From NCBI RefSeq assembly GCF_902459655.1, contig NZ_CABPSB010000009.1:140468-204467 (forward strand): 64,000 bases of DNA, written 5' to 3'. Shown here piece by piece: positions 12,913 through 23,649 of this stretch; within the stretch, counting starts at the first letter, position 1; every line of letters starts with the position of its first letter. The notes under the pieces were generated by a model, which saw nothing but the letters and a program-made list of their open reading frames with translations, was not told the origin of the DNA and did not search any database. A program made the position numbers and the translations under genes. This DNA is from Pandoraea anhela (GTDB taxonomy: Bacteria > Pseudomonadota > Gammaproteobacteria > Burkholderiales > Burkholderiaceae).

Positions 12913-13695
12913 ATGGGTTTTCTCAGCTCTACGCTTTCTGCTCCAGAGACAGCGAGCATTCCGCGCCACGTTGCCATCGTCATGGATGGCAACGGGCGTT
13001 GGGCTACCAGTCGTAAATTGCCTCGTGTGGCGGGGCACAAGCGTGGCGTTGACGCCGTACGCGAAGCGGTGACGGCGTGTGCCGAAATCGGCGTCGAGTA
13101 TCTGACCCTGTTCGCGTTCAGTTCCGAGAACTGGCGTCGTCCGCAGGATGAAGTGTCGACGCTGATGCAGTTGTTCATTCTTGCGCTCGAGCGCGAAGTG
13201 GGGAAGTTGCATAGCAACGGTATCCGCCTTCGCGTCATCGGTGCGCTCGAAGCGTTCGAGCCACGTATCCAGGAACTCGTCCGACGTGCCGAGGAGCGCA
13301 CCCAGGACAACAAAGGGCTTACGTTGACCATTGCCGCTAATTATGGCGGGCGGTGGGATATTCTTCAGGCCGCTCAGAAGCTTGCCGCCGCGCGTGTTGC
13401 GCAGGGCGGGGAGGCCGCGCTTGACGCGTCGTTCACCGAAGACGATCTCGCGCCTTACCTGAGCATGGCCTATGCGCCGGAGCCGGATCTCTTCATCCGA
13501 ACCGGCGGCGATCAGCGCGTCAGTAATTTTCTGCTTTGGCAACTGGCGTACACTGAACTCTATTTCACCGAAGAATTCTGGCCGGACTTCAACGCCAATA
13601 CGCTCAAGCGGGCCGTCGCCGAGTTTCAGCAGCGCGAACGCCGTTTCGGCCGGACTAGCGCGCAAGTCCAGAACCCCTCGGGACAATCCGCCTGA
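12913..13695 (+). CDS. uppS: Undecaprenyl diphosphate synthase
   Basis: cis-Prenyltransferase that makes the C55 lipid carrier for peptidoglycan and O-antigen. The 260-residue protein has the catalytic [10 protein letters not shown] (D25), the FAFSSENW loop, and the C-terminal [15 protein letters not shown]. In E. coli that last motif has a magnesium-binding glutamate (RTGGEHR); here it is Asp200. The gene ends in TGATG, overlapping cdsA, so the two are coupled. Confidence 0.95.
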   Translation: MGFLSSTLSAPETASIPRHVAIVMDGNGRWATSRKLPRVAGHKRGVDAVREAVTACAEIGVEYLTLFAFSSENWRRPQDEVSTLMQLFILALEREVGKLHSNGIRLRVIGALEAFEPRIQELVRRAEERTQDNKGLTLTIAANYGGRWDILQAAQKLAAARVAQGGEAALDASFTEDDLAPYLSMAYAPEPDLFIRTGGDQRVSNFLLWQLAYTELYFTEEFWPDFNANTLKRAVAEFQQRERRFGRTSAQVQNPSGQSA

Positions 13696-14504
13696 TGCTC
13701 AAGACACGCGTTATTACCGCTGTCGTACTTCTCGCCATTCTTTTGCCCGTGATCTTCGTCGGTACGCCGGCGCAGTTCGCATTGCTCGCGGCCGTCATCG
13801 TGGCGGCAGCGGGTTGGGAGTGGGGACGGCTGGTCGGCCTGAACGGCACAGGCGCGATTTTTTACGGGGCGCTGGCGTTGCTCGGCGTCGGCATGACGTG
13901 GGTGGGCGGATGGACGCTGTCGCCGATCTGGCTCAAGCCTGCGGCTGTCTTCTGGTTGCTTGCCGGTCCCTATACCTTGATACGTAAGCCTGCGACGCAT
14001 GGTGCGTGGCGCGGCTTGCTGCTGGCCGCCGGCCCCGTATTGCTGATCGCCGCCTGGCAGGCGCTATGTCTGGCGCGTGAGCGCGGCGTCGCGTTTCTGC
14101 TTTCCGTGCTCGTGATCGTGTGGCTGGCCGACACGGGGGCCTATTTTGCGGGGCGCGCGTTCGGTAAGCGCAAGCTCGCGCCCTCCATTAGTCCCGGGAA
14201 ATCCTGGGAGGGGGCGATCGGCGGTTGGTTGCTGGTACTCGTGGTCGCAGGGGCGGTGCTCGCAAGCGGTCTGCAGGCGCCCACCATCGTTTCTCATCTC
14301 GCCAGCACGCGGGGCATCGCACTCGGCGTGTTGACGCTGACGGTGCTGGTGGCCTTTTCGGTCGTGGGCGATCTGTTCGAATCTCAACTCAAGCGGCAAG
14401 CCGGCGTGAAGGATTCCAGCGCGCTGCTGCCCGGCCATGGGGGCGTGCTCGACAGAATCGACGCGCTTCTTCCGGTGCTCCCGCTCGCTCTGCTCTTCGT
14501 CTGA
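13695..14504 (+). CDS. cdsA: Phosphatidate cytidylyltransferase
   Basis: Makes CDP-diacylglycerol from phosphatidate and CTP, the branch point of phospholipid synthesis. The 269-residue integral membrane protein has about eight hydrophobic segments and the C-terminal CTP_transf_1 signature: [20 protein letters not shown] followed by GVLDRIDAL. The ATG shares a base with the uppS stop. dxr starts 2 bp after the cdsA stop. Confidence 0.96.
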   Translation: MLKTRVITAVVLLAILLPVIFVGTPAQFALLAAVIVAAAGWEWGRLVGLNGTGAIFYGALALLGVGMTWVGGWTLSPIWLKPAAVFWLLAGPYTLIRKPATHGAWRGLLLAAGPVLLIAAWQALCLARERGVAFLLSVLVIVWLADTGAYFAGRAFGKRKLAPSISPGKSWEGAIGGWLLVLVVAGAVLASGLQAPTIVSHLASTRGIALGVLTLTVLVAFSVVGDLFESQLKRQAGVKDSSALLPGHGGVLDRIDALLPVLPLALLFV

Positions 14505-14506
14505 TC

Positions 14507-15706
14507 ATGTCGCAACGTCTCTCCATTCTCGGCTCCACTGGCTCCATCGGCGTTAGCACGCTCGATGTCGTGGGGCGTCACCCCGATCGCTTCTCGGTCT
14601 ACGCACTATCTGCGCATCGTAACCTCGATCGTCTCTTCGAGCAGTGCGTCGCGCATCGCCCGAAGGTCGCCGTTGTGGCCGATGCCGAAGGCGCGAGTGT
14701 TCTGTCGGCTCGACTGGTGCAAGCCGGATTGAAGATCGACGTGGCATACGGCCCGCAAGCGCTGATCGAGATTGCGCAGGCTGCCGAGCCTATGATGGTG
14801 GTCGCCGCGATCGTCGGGGCTGCGGGGCTCCAGTCGACGCTTGCTGCCGCCCGTGCAGGTAAACGCATTCTGCTTGCCAACAAAGAGTCGCTGGTGCTTT
14901 CCGGGGCGCTTTTCATGGCGACCGCCGAGCGCGCGGGCGCCACGTTGCTGCCGCTCGACAGCGAACACAACGCCATCTTCCAGTGTTTGCCGCAAGTCGC
15001 CGGCGAGAACCGGATTTCCACGCGCGGCGTGGAAAAGCTGGTGCTGACGGCTTCGGGTGGCCCGTTCCGGGAGCGCGAACTGGCTTCGCTGGAGAATGTG
15101 ACGCCGGACGAGGCGTGTGCCCATCCGAACTGGGTGATGGGGCGCAAAATTTCGGTGGACTCGGCCAGTATGATGAACAAGGGCCTCGAGGTCATCGAAG
15201 CGCACTGGCTGTTCGGTATGCCGCCCGAGAAAATCGAGGTGTTGATCCACCCGCAAAGCGTGATTCACTCGATGGTCACGTATACGGACGGCTCCACCTT
15301 GGCGCAACTCGGTAATCCCGATATGCGTACGCCGATTGCGCACGCGCTCGCATTCCCGGATCGGGTGATGTCGGGCGTGGCGGGCCTGAATCTCGCGGAT
15401 ATTGGCAAACTGACATTCGAAGCGCCGGATCTGCGACGCTTCCCGTGTTTGCGCCTGGCATTCGATACGCTGCATCGCGGTGGTACCGCAGGGGCGCTGC
15501 TCAATGCCTCGAACGAGATCGCAGTGGCTGCGTTCCTCGAGGGGCGTATCCGTTTTACCGCCATCGCGCAGGTCGTGGAGCAGGTGCTCGACGCCGTGCC
15601 GGTGGGCGAGGCCACGTCGCTCGACGTGGTGCTCGATGCTGACCGTCGTGCGCGTGAACTGGCGACGGCCATCGTCGCCAGGTTGCCCGCGCCAGCGCGT
15701 TCCTGA
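14507..15706 (+). CDS. dxr: 1-deoxy-D-xylulose 5-phosphate reductoisomerase
   Basis: Second enzyme of the MEP isoprenoid pathway (DXP to MEP, NADPH). The 399-residue protein begins with the Rossmann loop LGSTGSIG, has [13 protein letters not shown] (Asp/Glu metal ligands), the substrate motif [10 protein letters not shown] and the [20 protein letters not shown] helix. The frame is open back to 14225 inside cdsA, but the ATG at 14507 is clearly the start. It feeds isoprenoid units to uppS, encoded just upstream. Confidence 0.97.
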   Translation: MSQRLSILGSTGSIGVSTLDVVGRHPDRFSVYALSAHRNLDRLFEQCVAHRPKVAVVADAEGASVLSARLVQAGLKIDVAYGPQALIEIAQAAEPMMVVAAIVGAAGLQSTLAAARAGKRILLANKESLVLSGALFMATAERAGATLLPLDSEHNAIFQCLPQVAGENRISTRGVEKLVLTASGGPFRERELASLENVTPDEACAHPNWVMGRKISVDSASMMNKGLEVIEAHWLFGMPPEKIEVLIHPQSVIHSMVTYTDGSTLAQLGNPDMRTPIAHALAFPDRVMSGVAGLNLADIGKLTFEAPDLRRFPCLRLAFDTLHRGGTAGALLNASNEIAVAAFLEGRIRFTAIAQVVEQVLDAVPVGEATSLDVVLDADRRARELATAIVARLPAPARS

Positions 15707-15748
15707 CGCCGCTGCTCATGTCGTAACGTCTTCGGGGCCCTTCCGCTC

Positions 15749-17140
15749 ATGAATTTGCTGACCACGTTGCTTGCGTTCGCCGTCGCGATTGGCGTCCTGG
15801 TGGTGTTCCATGAGCTGGGCCACTACACCGTCGCGCGGTTGTGCGACGTGAAGGTGCTTCGGTTCTCCGTTGGGTTCGGTGCGCCGCTGCTCAAGTGGAC
15901 CATGGGGCGGGACCGTACCGAATGGACCATCTGCGCGCTGCCGCTCGGCGGTTATGTTCGTATGCTCGACGAGCGCGACGAGACGCAGACCGTGGCCCCG
16001 GAGGATCGTTCGCGGGCGTTCAATCAGAAGTCGGTCTACAAACGCTTCGCTATCGTCGCGGCCGGCCCGGTCGCCAATTTCCTCCTTGCCATTGCGCTGT
16101 ACGCCGGCCTGAATCTGGTTGGCGTGACGGAGCCCGTCGCCCGAATTGCGCCGCCTGCGGCGGGCACGCTTGCCGCGCGGGCGGGCTTGTCGGGCGGTGA
16201 GCTGATCACCGGTGTGCGTGAAAACGGGAGAAATCCTGAAGCGGGGATCGGCGAGGAGGCCGCCGTCCGTTCCTGGGAAGACCTTCGCTGGCGTCTCGTC
16301 GATCCGATGATCGAGGGGCAGCGGGTGACGCTGGTCGCCCGTACGCGTGATGGCCGCGCTGAATACACGCTCGACGCGGCGGGTCAGCACTTTGATGCCG
16401 ATGGCGAGCAGGACTTCATGCAGCGTTTGGGGCTGGTGCCTTCGGCGCGTGTCACGGTGGGGCAGGTCATGGCGGGCGGGGCGGCAGGCCTCGCCGGGCT
16501 GCGCGTCGGCGATGAGATTACGGCGGTCGATTCAAGTCCCGTCGTGTCTGCCAAGGGGCTGGTGGACGCGGTGCGCGCGCATCCGGGGCAGCCGATGACG
16601 CTGACCGTGCGCCGCGACGGTAATTTGCGCAGCGTCACACTGACGCCGAGCGCCGAGGTCGATCCGGCTGCGGCCGGGGGCGCGCGCGTCGGCAGGATCG
16701 GGGCGGCATTGGCGAGTCAGGTCGATTCGGTGACGGTGCGCTACGGGCTGTTCGAAGCGATTGGCCGGGGGGCGCAGCGTACGTGGGATGTAACGGCGTT
16801 CAGTGTGCGGATGTTCGGGAAAATGATCACCGGGCAGGCATCGCTCAAAAATCTGAGCGGACCGGTCACGATTGCAGACTACGCGGGGCGTTCGGCCCGA
16901 CTCGGGCTCGATTATTTCGTTGCCTTTCTGGCGCTTGTCAGCATTAGCCTGGGCGTATTGAATCTGTTGCCGATTCCAGTTTTGGACGGTGGCTATCTGT
17001 TATATTATGCGGTCGAAGCGATTACCGGTCGGGCAGTTTCCGAGCGGTGGCAGGGCGCGCTGCAACGAGTGGGCATCGTTTGCATCCTTGCGCTCTCTGC
17101 CGTAGCACTTTTCAACGACCTGTCGAAGTTGCTGCACTAG
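15749..17140 (+). CDS. rseP: RIP metalloprotease RseP (site-2 protease)
   Basis: Inner-membrane zinc protease that cuts the anti-sigma factor RseA within the membrane in the sigma-E envelope stress response. The 463-residue protein has the HEXXH motif as HELGH (H21, E22, H25) in the first membrane segment, two central PDZ domains (about residues 120-310), and the second active-site motif PIPVLDGGYLL in a C-terminal membrane segment. Placement between dxr and bamA is conserved in proteobacteria. Confidence 0.96.
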   Translation: MNLLTTLLAFAVAIGVLVVFHELGHYTVARLCDVKVLRFSVGFGAPLLKWTMGRDRTEWTICALPLGGYVRMLDERDETQTVAPEDRSRAFNQKSVYKRFAIVAAGPVANFLLAIALYAGLNLVGVTEPVARIAPPAAGTLAARAGLSGGELITGVRENGRNPEAGIGEEAAVRSWEDLRWRLVDPMIEGQRVTLVARTRDGRAEYTLDAAGQHFDADGEQDFMQRLGLVPSARVTVGQVMAGGAAGLAGLRVGDEITAVDSSPVVSAKGLVDAVRAHPGQPMTLTVRRDGNLRSVTLTPSAEVDPAAAGGARVGRIGAALASQVDSVTVRYGLFEAIGRGAQRTWDVTAFSVRMFGKMITGQASLKNLSGPVTIADYAGRSARLGLDYFVAFLALVSISLGVLNLLPIPVLDGGYLLYYAVEAITGRAVSERWQGALQRVGIVCILALSAVALFNDLSKLLH

Positions 17141-17213
17141 GACAGCGTCACGTGCCTGCCGGTCGCAGGCAAATCCGAGTTTTTACGATTCAATTGTTTC
17201 TTGGGGAAGCAAG

Positions 17214-19517
17214 TTGTCGAATAAATACCACCTTGTTCCGAAGACCCTGGTGATTGCGGTTCTGGCGGCACACAGTTTTCTGGCACGCGCCGTCGAGCCC
17301 TTCGTGGTCAAGGATATCCGAGTGGAGGGCTTGCAGCGCATCGAACCCGGTACCGTATTTTCGTACCTGCCCGTGAAGCCGGGCGACAAGTTCAACGATG
17401 ATAAGGGCACCGAAGCAATTCGTGCCCTTTACGCTACGGGCCTCTTCTCCGACGTGAGTGTTGAAGCGCAAGGCAGCGTGCTGGTGGTGCACGTCAACGA
17501 GCGTCCCGCGATTGCTTCCATCGACTTCCTCGGTATCAAGGAATTCGACAAAGACGGTTTGAAGAAGGCATTGCGCTCGGTCGGCCTGACCGAAGGTCGC
17601 ACCTTCGACCGTAACCTGCTCGACAAGTCGGAGCAGGAACTCAAGCGCCAATACCTCACGCGCGGCTACTACGCTGCGGAGGTCAAGACGACGGTCACGC
17701 CGCTCGAACGTAATCGCGTCGGCATTCAATTTGCCGTGACGGAAGGTCCGAAGGCCACGATCCAGCAGATCAATTTCGTCGGCAACAAGGCATTCTCCTC
17801 GTCGGACCTGATGTCCGAGATGGAGCTGGGCACGCCGAACTGGCTGTCCTGGTATTCGAAGAACGATCTGTATTCCAAGGACAAGCTCACGGGCGACCTG
17901 GAAAAACTGCGCTCGTTCTACCTGAATCGCGGTTATCTCGAATTCAACATCGACTCCACCGACGTCTCGATTACGCCGGACAAGGATCAGATGTATCTGA
18001 CGATCAACCTGCACGAAGGCGAGCCGTACAAGGTGTCGGACGTCAAGCTCTCCGGTGAAATGCTGGGCAAGCAGGACGACATCCAGAAGCTCGTACAACT
18101 GAAGGCGGGCGACACGTTCTCGGCCGCGAAACTGCAGGCGAGCACGAAGGCCATTTCCGACCTGCTGGGCAACTACGGCTTCGCTTTCGCGAACGTCAAC
18201 GCTCAGCCGACCATCGACCGCAACAACCATACCGTTGCGCTCACGCTGACGATCGATCCGGGCCGTCGTGTGTACGTTCGCAAGATCAACATCGTTGGCA
18301 ACTCGCGTACGCGTGACGAAGTCATTCGCCGTGAATTGCGTCAGCTCGAAAGCTCATGGTACGACGCCGACCGCCTCAAGCTGTCGCAGGATCGTATCAA
18401 CCGTCTGGGCTACTTCACCGATGTGAACGTGACGACCGAGCCGGTCGCGGGTTCGAACGATCAGGTCGACCTTCAGGTGAAGGTCGAAGAAAAGCCGACG
18501 GGTACGATCAACGTGGGTGCCGGCTTCTCGTCAACCGACAAGGTGGTGTTGCAGGCGGGTATCAGCCAGGACAACGTGTTCGGTTCGGGGACGTCGCTTT
18601 CGGTGAACGTGAACACCGGTAAGACGTATCGTACGTTGGCGGTGACGCAGGTCGATCCGTACTTCACGGTCGATGGCGTGAGCCGCATTACCGACATTTA
18701 CTACCGCACTTATCAGCCGCTGCTGCTCACGAGCGATTCGGATTTCCGTATCAACACGCTCGGCGGCAACCTGAAGTTCGGGGTGCCGTTCTCGGAAGTC
18801 GACACGGTCTTCTTCGGTCTGGGCTTCGAACAGACGCGTTTGCATCTGACGAGCGATGGCACGACGCCGCAGCGCTACGTCGACTATGCGAACCAGTTCG
18901 GTTACGTCAGCAACAACTACCCGCTGACGGTGGGTTGGTCGCGCGACTCGCGTGACAGTGCGCTGATCCCGAACCGTGGTCACTACCAACAGGCCAACCT
19001 CGAAGTCGGCACGCCGATCGGGACGACCAAGTACTTCCGCGCGTACTATCAGCACCAGTACTACTACCCGGTCAGCCGCGGCTTCACGCTCGCGCTGAAC
19101 GGGGAAGTCGGTTACGGCCACGGTCTGGGCGGTCAGCCGTTCCCGATCTTCAAGAACTACTTCGCCGGCGGTATCGGTTCGGTGCGTGGTTACGAGCCGA
19201 GCTCGCTGGGTCCGAAGGACACCAATGGCGAACCGCTGGGTGGTGCGTCGAAGCTGATCGGTAACGTTGAATTGACGTTCCCGCTGCCGGGCACGGGTTA
19301 TGACCGTACACTTCGTATCTTCACGTTCCTCGACGGTGGTAACGTGTTCGATAACGGGCAGGCGATTACCTTCAATAACCTGCGCTATTCTTACGGTTTC
19401 GGTCTGTCGTGGATTTCACCGATTGGCCCGCTCAAGCTGTCGATGGGCTTCCCGCTCGTCAAGAAGACGGGCGACCAGTATCAGAAATTCCAGTTCCAGG
19501 TCGGTACGTCGTTCTAA
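17214..19517 (+). CDS. bamA: Outer membrane protein assembly factor BamA
   Basis: Omp85-family core of the BAM complex that inserts beta-barrels into the outer membrane. The 767-residue protein has a signal peptide (SNKYHLVPKTLVIAVLAAHS then FLARA), five POTRA domains to about residue 420, and a C-terminal 16-strand barrel with the GSVRGYEP loop (the conserved VRGF/Y motif) and a terminal Phe (GTSF). The start is a TTG at 17214, with GGGGAAG a few bases upstream; it gives a complete signal peptide and no ATG in the frame does so. skp follows 52 bp downstream. Confidence 0.95.
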   Translation: MSNKYHLVPKTLVIAVLAAHSFLARAVEPFVVKDIRVEGLQRIEPGTVFSYLPVKPGDKFNDDKGTEAIRALYATGLFSDVSVEAQGSVLVVHVNERPAIASIDFLGIKEFDKDGLKKALRSVGLTEGRTFDRNLLDKSEQELKRQYLTRGYYAAEVKTTVTPLERNRVGIQFAVTEGPKATIQQINFVGNKAFSSSDLMSEMELGTPNWLSWYSKNDLYSKDKLTGDLEKLRSFYLNRGYLEFNIDSTDVSITPDKDQMYLTINLHEGEPYKVSDVKLSGEMLGKQDDIQKLVQLKAGDTFSAAKLQASTKAISDLLGNYGFAFANVNAQPTIDRNNHTVALTLTIDPGRRVYVRKINIVGNSRTRDEVIRRELRQLESSWYDADRLKLSQDRINRLGYFTDVNVTTEPVAGSNDQVDLQVKVEEKPTGTINVGAGFSSTDKVVLQAGISQDNVFGSGTSLSVNVNTGKTYRTLAVTQVDPYFTVDGVSRITDIYYRTYQPLLLTSDSDFRINTLGGNLKFGVPFSEVDTVFFGLGFEQTRLHLTSDGTTPQRYVDYANQFGYVSNNYPLTVGWSRDSRDSALIPNRGHYQQANLEVGTPIGTTKYFRAYYQHQYYYPVSRGFTLALNGEVGYGHGLGGQPFPIFKNYFAGGIGSVRGYEPSSLGPKDTNGEPLGGASKLIGNVELTFPLPGTGYDRTLRIFTFLDGGNVFDNGQAITFNNLRYSYGFGLSWISPIGPLKLSMGFPLVKKTGDQYQKFQFQVGTSF

Positions 19518-19569
19518 CGACGGCATTTCGACCGGTTCCGAACGTTTCATCGTTGTAAGGGGTAATACA

Positions 19570-20103
19570 TTGAACGGTATCCGTAAGCATTGCCTTCGCG
19601 GCGTCGCCGCGGCGTTGCTGGCAGGGGCAGCCTTCGCGGCTTCGGCTCAGGATGCGCGCATCGCCGCAGTTAATTCGGATCGCATTCTTCGCGATTCCAC
19701 GCCGGCCAAGGCTGCGCAAGCCAAACTCGAAGCCGAATTCTCGTCGCGGGACAAGGCATTGCAAGATATGGCTCAACGTCTCAAGGCGATGTCGGACAAG
19801 CTCGACAAGGACAATCCGACTCTGAGCGATGCCGAACGCGCGAAGCGTCAACGCGATCTGGCCGCTGCCGACACCGAGTTTCAACGCAAGCAACGCGAGT
19901 TTCGGGAAGACCTGAATCAGCGTCGTAACGAAGAGCTTGCGGCGGTGCTCGACCGCGCCAACCGCGTCATCAAGCAAATCGCAGAAACGGACAAGTACGA
20001 CCTGATCGTGCAGGAAGCGGTCTACGTGAGCCCGCGTATCGATATTACGGATAAGGTGCTCAAGACCCTGAACGCAGGTTCGGGCGGCGCCAGCGGCAAG
20101 TGA
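19570..20103 (+). CDS. skp: Periplasmic chaperone Skp/OmpH
   Basis: Trimeric jellyfish-shaped periplasmic chaperone that holds unfolded outer-membrane proteins for BAM. The 177-residue protein has a signal peptide ([19 protein letters not shown] to FAASAQ) and a long charged coiled-coil region (about residues 50-150). The start is TTG at 19570 after AAGGGG; the frame is open upstream into bamA, but without a signal sequence in the right place. It lies in the conserved bamA-skp-lpxD order. Confidence 0.92.
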   Translation: MNGIRKHCLRGVAAALLAGAAFAASAQDARIAAVNSDRILRDSTPAKAAQAKLEAEFSSRDKALQDMAQRLKAMSDKLDKDNPTLSDAERAKRQRDLAAADTEFQRKQREFREDLNQRRNEELAAVLDRANRVIKQIAETDKYDLIVQEAVYVSPRIDITDKVLKTLNAGSGGASGK

Positions 20104-20117
20104 CGGGTCCGCATTCC

Positions 20118-21206
20118 ATGTCGGGATCGTCGTCCGCTCCGTCCGCGCCGTTCGTCACGCTGGCGCAGATCGTCGCACGCTTCGGCGGCGAACTCGTGGG
20201 TGACGGCAACGTCACCGTGGAAGGCCTGGCACCGCTCGATCGCGCGGGTGCCCGTCAAATGGCGTTCCTGTCCAATCCGCTTTATCTCGCGGAGGTGCCT
20301 AATTCGGGTGCTGCCGCAGTGATTCTCTCCAAAGCCGATTTCGACAAGCTGCCGTCGCACGACGGACGCGCGTGGATCATTGCGTCGAATCCCTACGCTT
20401 ACTTTGCGCGCGTCGCGCAGATGTTCGCGCAGGCAGCAGCGCCGGTGCCCCCGGCCGGGATTCACCCGAGTGCGTCCGTTGACCCGACAGCCGTGGTGCC
20501 TGCCTCATGCGTGGTCGGGCCGAATGTCGTGATCGAAGCGGGCGCGCGTCTGGGCGAGCGTGTGCGGCTCATGGCGAACGTGTTCGTCGGTCGTGGGACG
20601 ACGCTGGGTGACGACGTGCTCGTTTATCCGAACGTCACGCTTTATCACATGAGTGTGATCGGTGCGCGTTGCGTGATTCAGGCCGGCGCCGTGATCGGCT
20701 CGGACGGGTTCGGCTTCGCCCCGGATTTCTCCGCCACGGGCGGTGAATGGGTCAAGATCCCTCAGGTCGGTCGTGTGGTGATCGAAGACGACGTCGAGAT
20801 CGGCGCATCGACAACGATCGATCGTGGCGCCATGGCCGACACGGTCATCGAGCGCGGCTGCAAGATCGATAATCTGGTGCAGATCGCACACAATGTGCGC
20901 GTCGGGGCGTTCACGGTGATTGCCGCATGCACGGGCATTGCTGGCAGCAGCACCATCGGTAAATTCTGCATGTTGGGCGGTAACGTCGGCGTTGCCGGTC
21001 ATGTGGTGATCGGGGACAAGGTCATCGTGACCGCCAAGTCGGGGGTGTCGAAGTCGATCCCCGGGCCCGGCACCTACACCAGCGCGTTTCCGGCGATTCC
21101 GAACGCGGAATGGAATAAAAACGCGGCCATCATGCGCAATCTGGATAAGATGCGCGAGCGCGTGCGTCAACTTGAAGCGAAGGTCAAGGACCTGCAAGAC
21201 AAATGA
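20118..21206 (+). CDS. lpxD: UDP-3-O-(3-hydroxyacyl)glucosamine N-acyltransferase
   Basis: Third enzyme of lipid A synthesis; it adds the N-linked hydroxyacyl chain. The 362-residue protein has an N-terminal uridine-binding domain, then a left-handed beta-helix of hexapeptide repeats (from about residue 120 to 310), and a C-terminal helical tail. The catalytic His lies in [16 protein letters not shown] at 20100, overlapping the skp stop as GTGA, would add six residues and is an equally possible coupled start. The last 4 bp overlap fabZ as ATGA. Confidence 0.95.
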   Translation: MSGSSSAPSAPFVTLAQIVARFGGELVGDGNVTVEGLAPLDRAGARQMAFLSNPLYLAEVPNSGAAAVILSKADFDKLPSHDGRAWIIASNPYAYFARVAQMFAQAAAPVPPAGIHPSASVDPTAVVPASCVVGPNVVIEAGARLGERVRLMANVFVGRGTTLGDDVLVYPNVTLYHMSVIGARCVIQAGAVIGSDGFGFAPDFSATGGEWVKIPQVGRVVIEDDVEIGASTTIDRGAMADTVIERGCKIDNLVQIAHNVRVGAFTVIAACTGIAGSSTIGKFCMLGGNVGVAGHVVIGDKVIVTAKSGVSKSIPGPGTYTSAFPAIPNAEWNKNAAIMRNLDKMRERVRQLEAKVKDLQDK

Positions 21207-21661
21207 GCGAGACCAATATCAATATCGACATCCACAAGATCATGAAGCTGCTGCCGCATCGGTATCCGATGCTGATGGTGGATCGCGTGATCGGACTGGA
21301 GCCGCACAAGAACATCAAGGTCATCAAGAACGTTACGATCAATGAGCCGTATTTCACCGGCCATTACCCGCAGCGTCCGGTGATGCCGGGCGTGCTGATC
21401 GTCGAAGCGCTGGCGCAGGCCGCGGCGCTGCTGACATTCTCGGACGAGCCGGTGCACGACGAGAACACGCTTTATTATTTCGTGGGGATCGAGAACGTTC
21501 GCTTCAAGCGTCCGGTCGAACCGGGTGATCAGCTCGTGCTGGATGTCGACTTCGTGAAGCACAAGCGCGCGATCTACTGGTTCAAGGGGCGCGCCATGGT
21601 AGGTTGCGAAGTTGCTGCCGAAGCCGAGTTCATGTGCATGGTCAAGAAGAACGGCGAATAA
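21203..21661 (+). CDS. fabZ: 3-hydroxyacyl-[acyl-carrier-protein] dehydratase FabZ
   Basis: Dehydrates 3-hydroxyacyl-ACP in fatty acid synthesis; it competes with LpxA and LpxD for hydroxyacyl-ACP, which explains its place in the lpx operon. The 152-residue hot-dog-fold protein has [14 protein letters not shown], the catalytic His in [14 protein letters not shown] and the catalytic Glu in VEALAQAAA. The ATGA overlap with lpxD implies coupling. Confidence 0.97.
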   Translation: MSETNINIDIHKIMKLLPHRYPMLMVDRVIGLEPHKNIKVIKNVTINEPYFTGHYPQRPVMPGVLIVEALAQAAALLTFSDEPVHDENTLYYFVGIENVRFKRPVEPGDQLVLDVDFVKHKRAIYWFKGRAMVGCEVAAEAEFMCMVKKNGE

Positions 21662-21678
21662 CCGGAACCGAGACGCTC

Positions 21679-22470
21679 ATGACGAACATTCATTCCACCG
21701 CAGTCGTCGATCCGAAAGCGCAATTGGCTGATGACGTCGTCGTCGGCCCTTACGCCATTGTCGGCCCGAACGTGACGATCGGCGCAGGCACGCAGATTCT
21801 CCCGCATACGGTTGTCGACGGTCACACGACGCTGGGCGAGGGCAACAAGATTGGCCCGTTCGCGTCCATTGGCGGTAATCCGCAGGATATGAAATACGCA
21901 GGCGAGCCGACCAAGCTCGTCATCGGCGATCGCAACACGATTCGCGAGTTCACGACCATTCACACCGGGACGGTGCAGGACGGAGGGCTGACGAGCGTCG
22001 GTAACGACAACTGGATCATGGCCTACGTGCACATCGCACACGACTGTCATGTGGGCAACCACACGGTGTTTTCGAGCAACGCGCAGATGGCCGGTCACGT
22101 GCATGTCGACGACTGGGCAATCATCGGCGGCATGACTGGCGTGCACCAGTTCGTGCGCATCGGCGCGCATGCGATGGTGGGCGGGGCGTCGGTGCTCGTG
22201 CAGGACGTGCCCTCGTTCGTCATTGCCTCGGGCGATCGTGCCGTGCCTTACGGGATCAACGTCGAAGGCCTGCGTCGCCGCGGCTTCTCGGCCGATGCCA
22301 TCACGGCACTGCGTCACGCGTACAAGCTGCTCTACAAGAGCGGATTGACGCTCGACGAGGCTAAGGCACAGATCGAAGCCTTTGGCAATGCGGGGGCGCC
22401 GGACGTCTTCGAGGCTGTCCGTACGCTGCTCGACTTCCTCAACGCAAGCACGCGCGGTATCGTGCGCTGA
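21679..22470 (+). CDS. lpxA: UDP-N-acetylglucosamine acyltransferase
   Basis: First enzyme of lipid A synthesis. The 263-residue protein starts [20 protein letters not shown] and forms a left-handed beta-helix; the catalytic His is in [12 protein letters not shown], and the [20 protein letters not shown] loop is diagnostic of LpxA. The frame runs back into fabZ, but the ATG at 21679 is the family start. lpxB begins 3 bp after the stop. Confidence 0.97.
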   Translation: MTNIHSTAVVDPKAQLADDVVVGPYAIVGPNVTIGAGTQILPHTVVDGHTTLGEGNKIGPFASIGGNPQDMKYAGEPTKLVIGDRNTIREFTTIHTGTVQDGGLTSVGNDNWIMAYVHIAHDCHVGNHTVFSSNAQMAGHVHVDDWAIIGGMTGVHQFVRIGAHAMVGGASVLVQDVPSFVIASGDRAVPYGINVEGLRRRGFSADAITALRHAYKLLYKSGLTLDEAKAQIEAFGNAGAPDVFEAVRTLLDFLNASTRGIVR

Positions 22471-22473
22471 CCT

Positions 22474-23649
22474 ATGTCGCCGACCTTTCCCGGCGCCGGC
22501 CAGCGAACCCTGGCGATGGTGGCCGGGGAGCTGTCTGGCGATCTCATTGCCGGCAATGTGCTTGCCGGTCTCAAACAGAGCCTTCCGGCCGACATCACGT
22601 ACGCGGGTGTCGGTGGTCCGCATATGGCGGAAGAGGGCTTCGACGCCTATTGGCCGATCGACAAGCTCTCCGTCATGGGCTACGTCGAAGTCATCAGGCA
22701 TCTTCGCGAGATTCTTTCGATTCGCAAGCAGCTTCGTGAGCGCTGGCTCGTGGAAAAGCCGATGGCGTTCGTCGGTTTCGACGCTCCCGACTTCAATTTC
22801 GATCTCGAAATCAGACTGCGTGAGGCGGGCATTCCGACGATTCACTTCGTGAGCCCGTCGATCTGGGCGTGGCGAGGTGGGCGTATCAAGAAGATCAAGC
22901 GCGCCGTCGACCATATGCTGTGCCTGTTCCCGTTCGAGCCGGAGATTTATCACCGGGCGGGCATCGACGCGACCTTCGTTGGCCATCCGATGGCCGACAA
23001 GATCCCGATGGTGCCCGATGTCGCGGGTGCCAGAGCGAAGCTCGGACTGGAAGGCGACGCGCCCGTCGTGGCGATTCTCCCGGGCAGTCGCACGTCCGAA
23101 GTGCAACGTCTCACCCCGGTGTTTTTTGCGGCGATGCGTTTGCTCGCAAAGCGCGATCCGGCGATTCGCTTCGTGCTGCCGGCCGCCACACCGCGCCTGC
23201 GTACGATGATGCAACCGATCCTCGATGCGCATCGCGACCTCCATCTGACGGTGATCGACGGACGTGCACCGCTGGCGCTGGAGGCCGCAGACAGCGTGCT
23301 TCTCGCCAGCGGGACGGCCACGCTGGAGGCCGCGTTGTACAAGAAGCCGATGGTGATCTCGTACAAGGTGCCCTGGCTAACGGCGCAAATCATGAAGCGG
23401 CAGGGATATCTGCCGTATGTCGGTTTGCCCAACATTCTGTGCGGCGAGTTCGTCGTGCCGGAATTGCTGCAACATTTCGCGACGCCCGAAGCGCTTGCCG
23501 ATGCCGTTTGGCAGCAATTGACGGACGCCGCGTTACGGGTATCGCTGCAAACGCGCTTCACGAAGATTCACGAGCAACTGCGTCAGAACACCGCGGCGCG
23601 TTCGGCCGAGGTGATCGAGCGCGTACTGCGTGAGAAAGGGCGTATATGA
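22474..23649 (+). CDS. lpxB: Lipid-A-disaccharide synthase
   Basis: Peripheral membrane glycosyltransferase (GT19) that joins UDP-diacylglucosamine and lipid X. The 391-residue protein has the N-terminal [20 protein letters not shown], the [10 protein letters not shown] segment, [20 protein letters not shown], and the C-terminal donor-site region [20 protein letters not shown]. It overlaps rnhB by 4 bp. Confidence 0.97.
   Translation: MSPTFPGAGQRTLAMVAGELSGDLIAGNVLAGLKQSLPADITYAGVGGPHMAEEGFDAYWPIDKLSVMGYVEVIRHLREILSIRKQLRERWLVEKPMAFVGFDAPDFNFDLEIRLREAGIPTIHFVSPSIWAWRGGRIKKIKRAVDHMLCLFPFEPEIYHRAGIDATFVGHPMADKIPMVPDVAGARAKLGLEGDAPVVAILPGSRTSEVQRLTPVFFAAMRLLAKRDPAIRFVLPAATPRLRTMMQPILDAHRDLHLTVIDGRAPLALEAADSVLLASGTATLEAALYKKPMVISYKVPWLTAQIMKRQGYLPYVGLPNILCGEFVVPELLQHFATPEALADAVWQQLTDAALRVSLQTRFTKIHEQLRQNTAARSAEVIERVLREKGRI

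Noticed and set aside
21574-23244. 556-codon leftward open frame opposite lpxA and lpxB
   Set aside because: Antisense shadow of two conserved genes; no start signal or family match.
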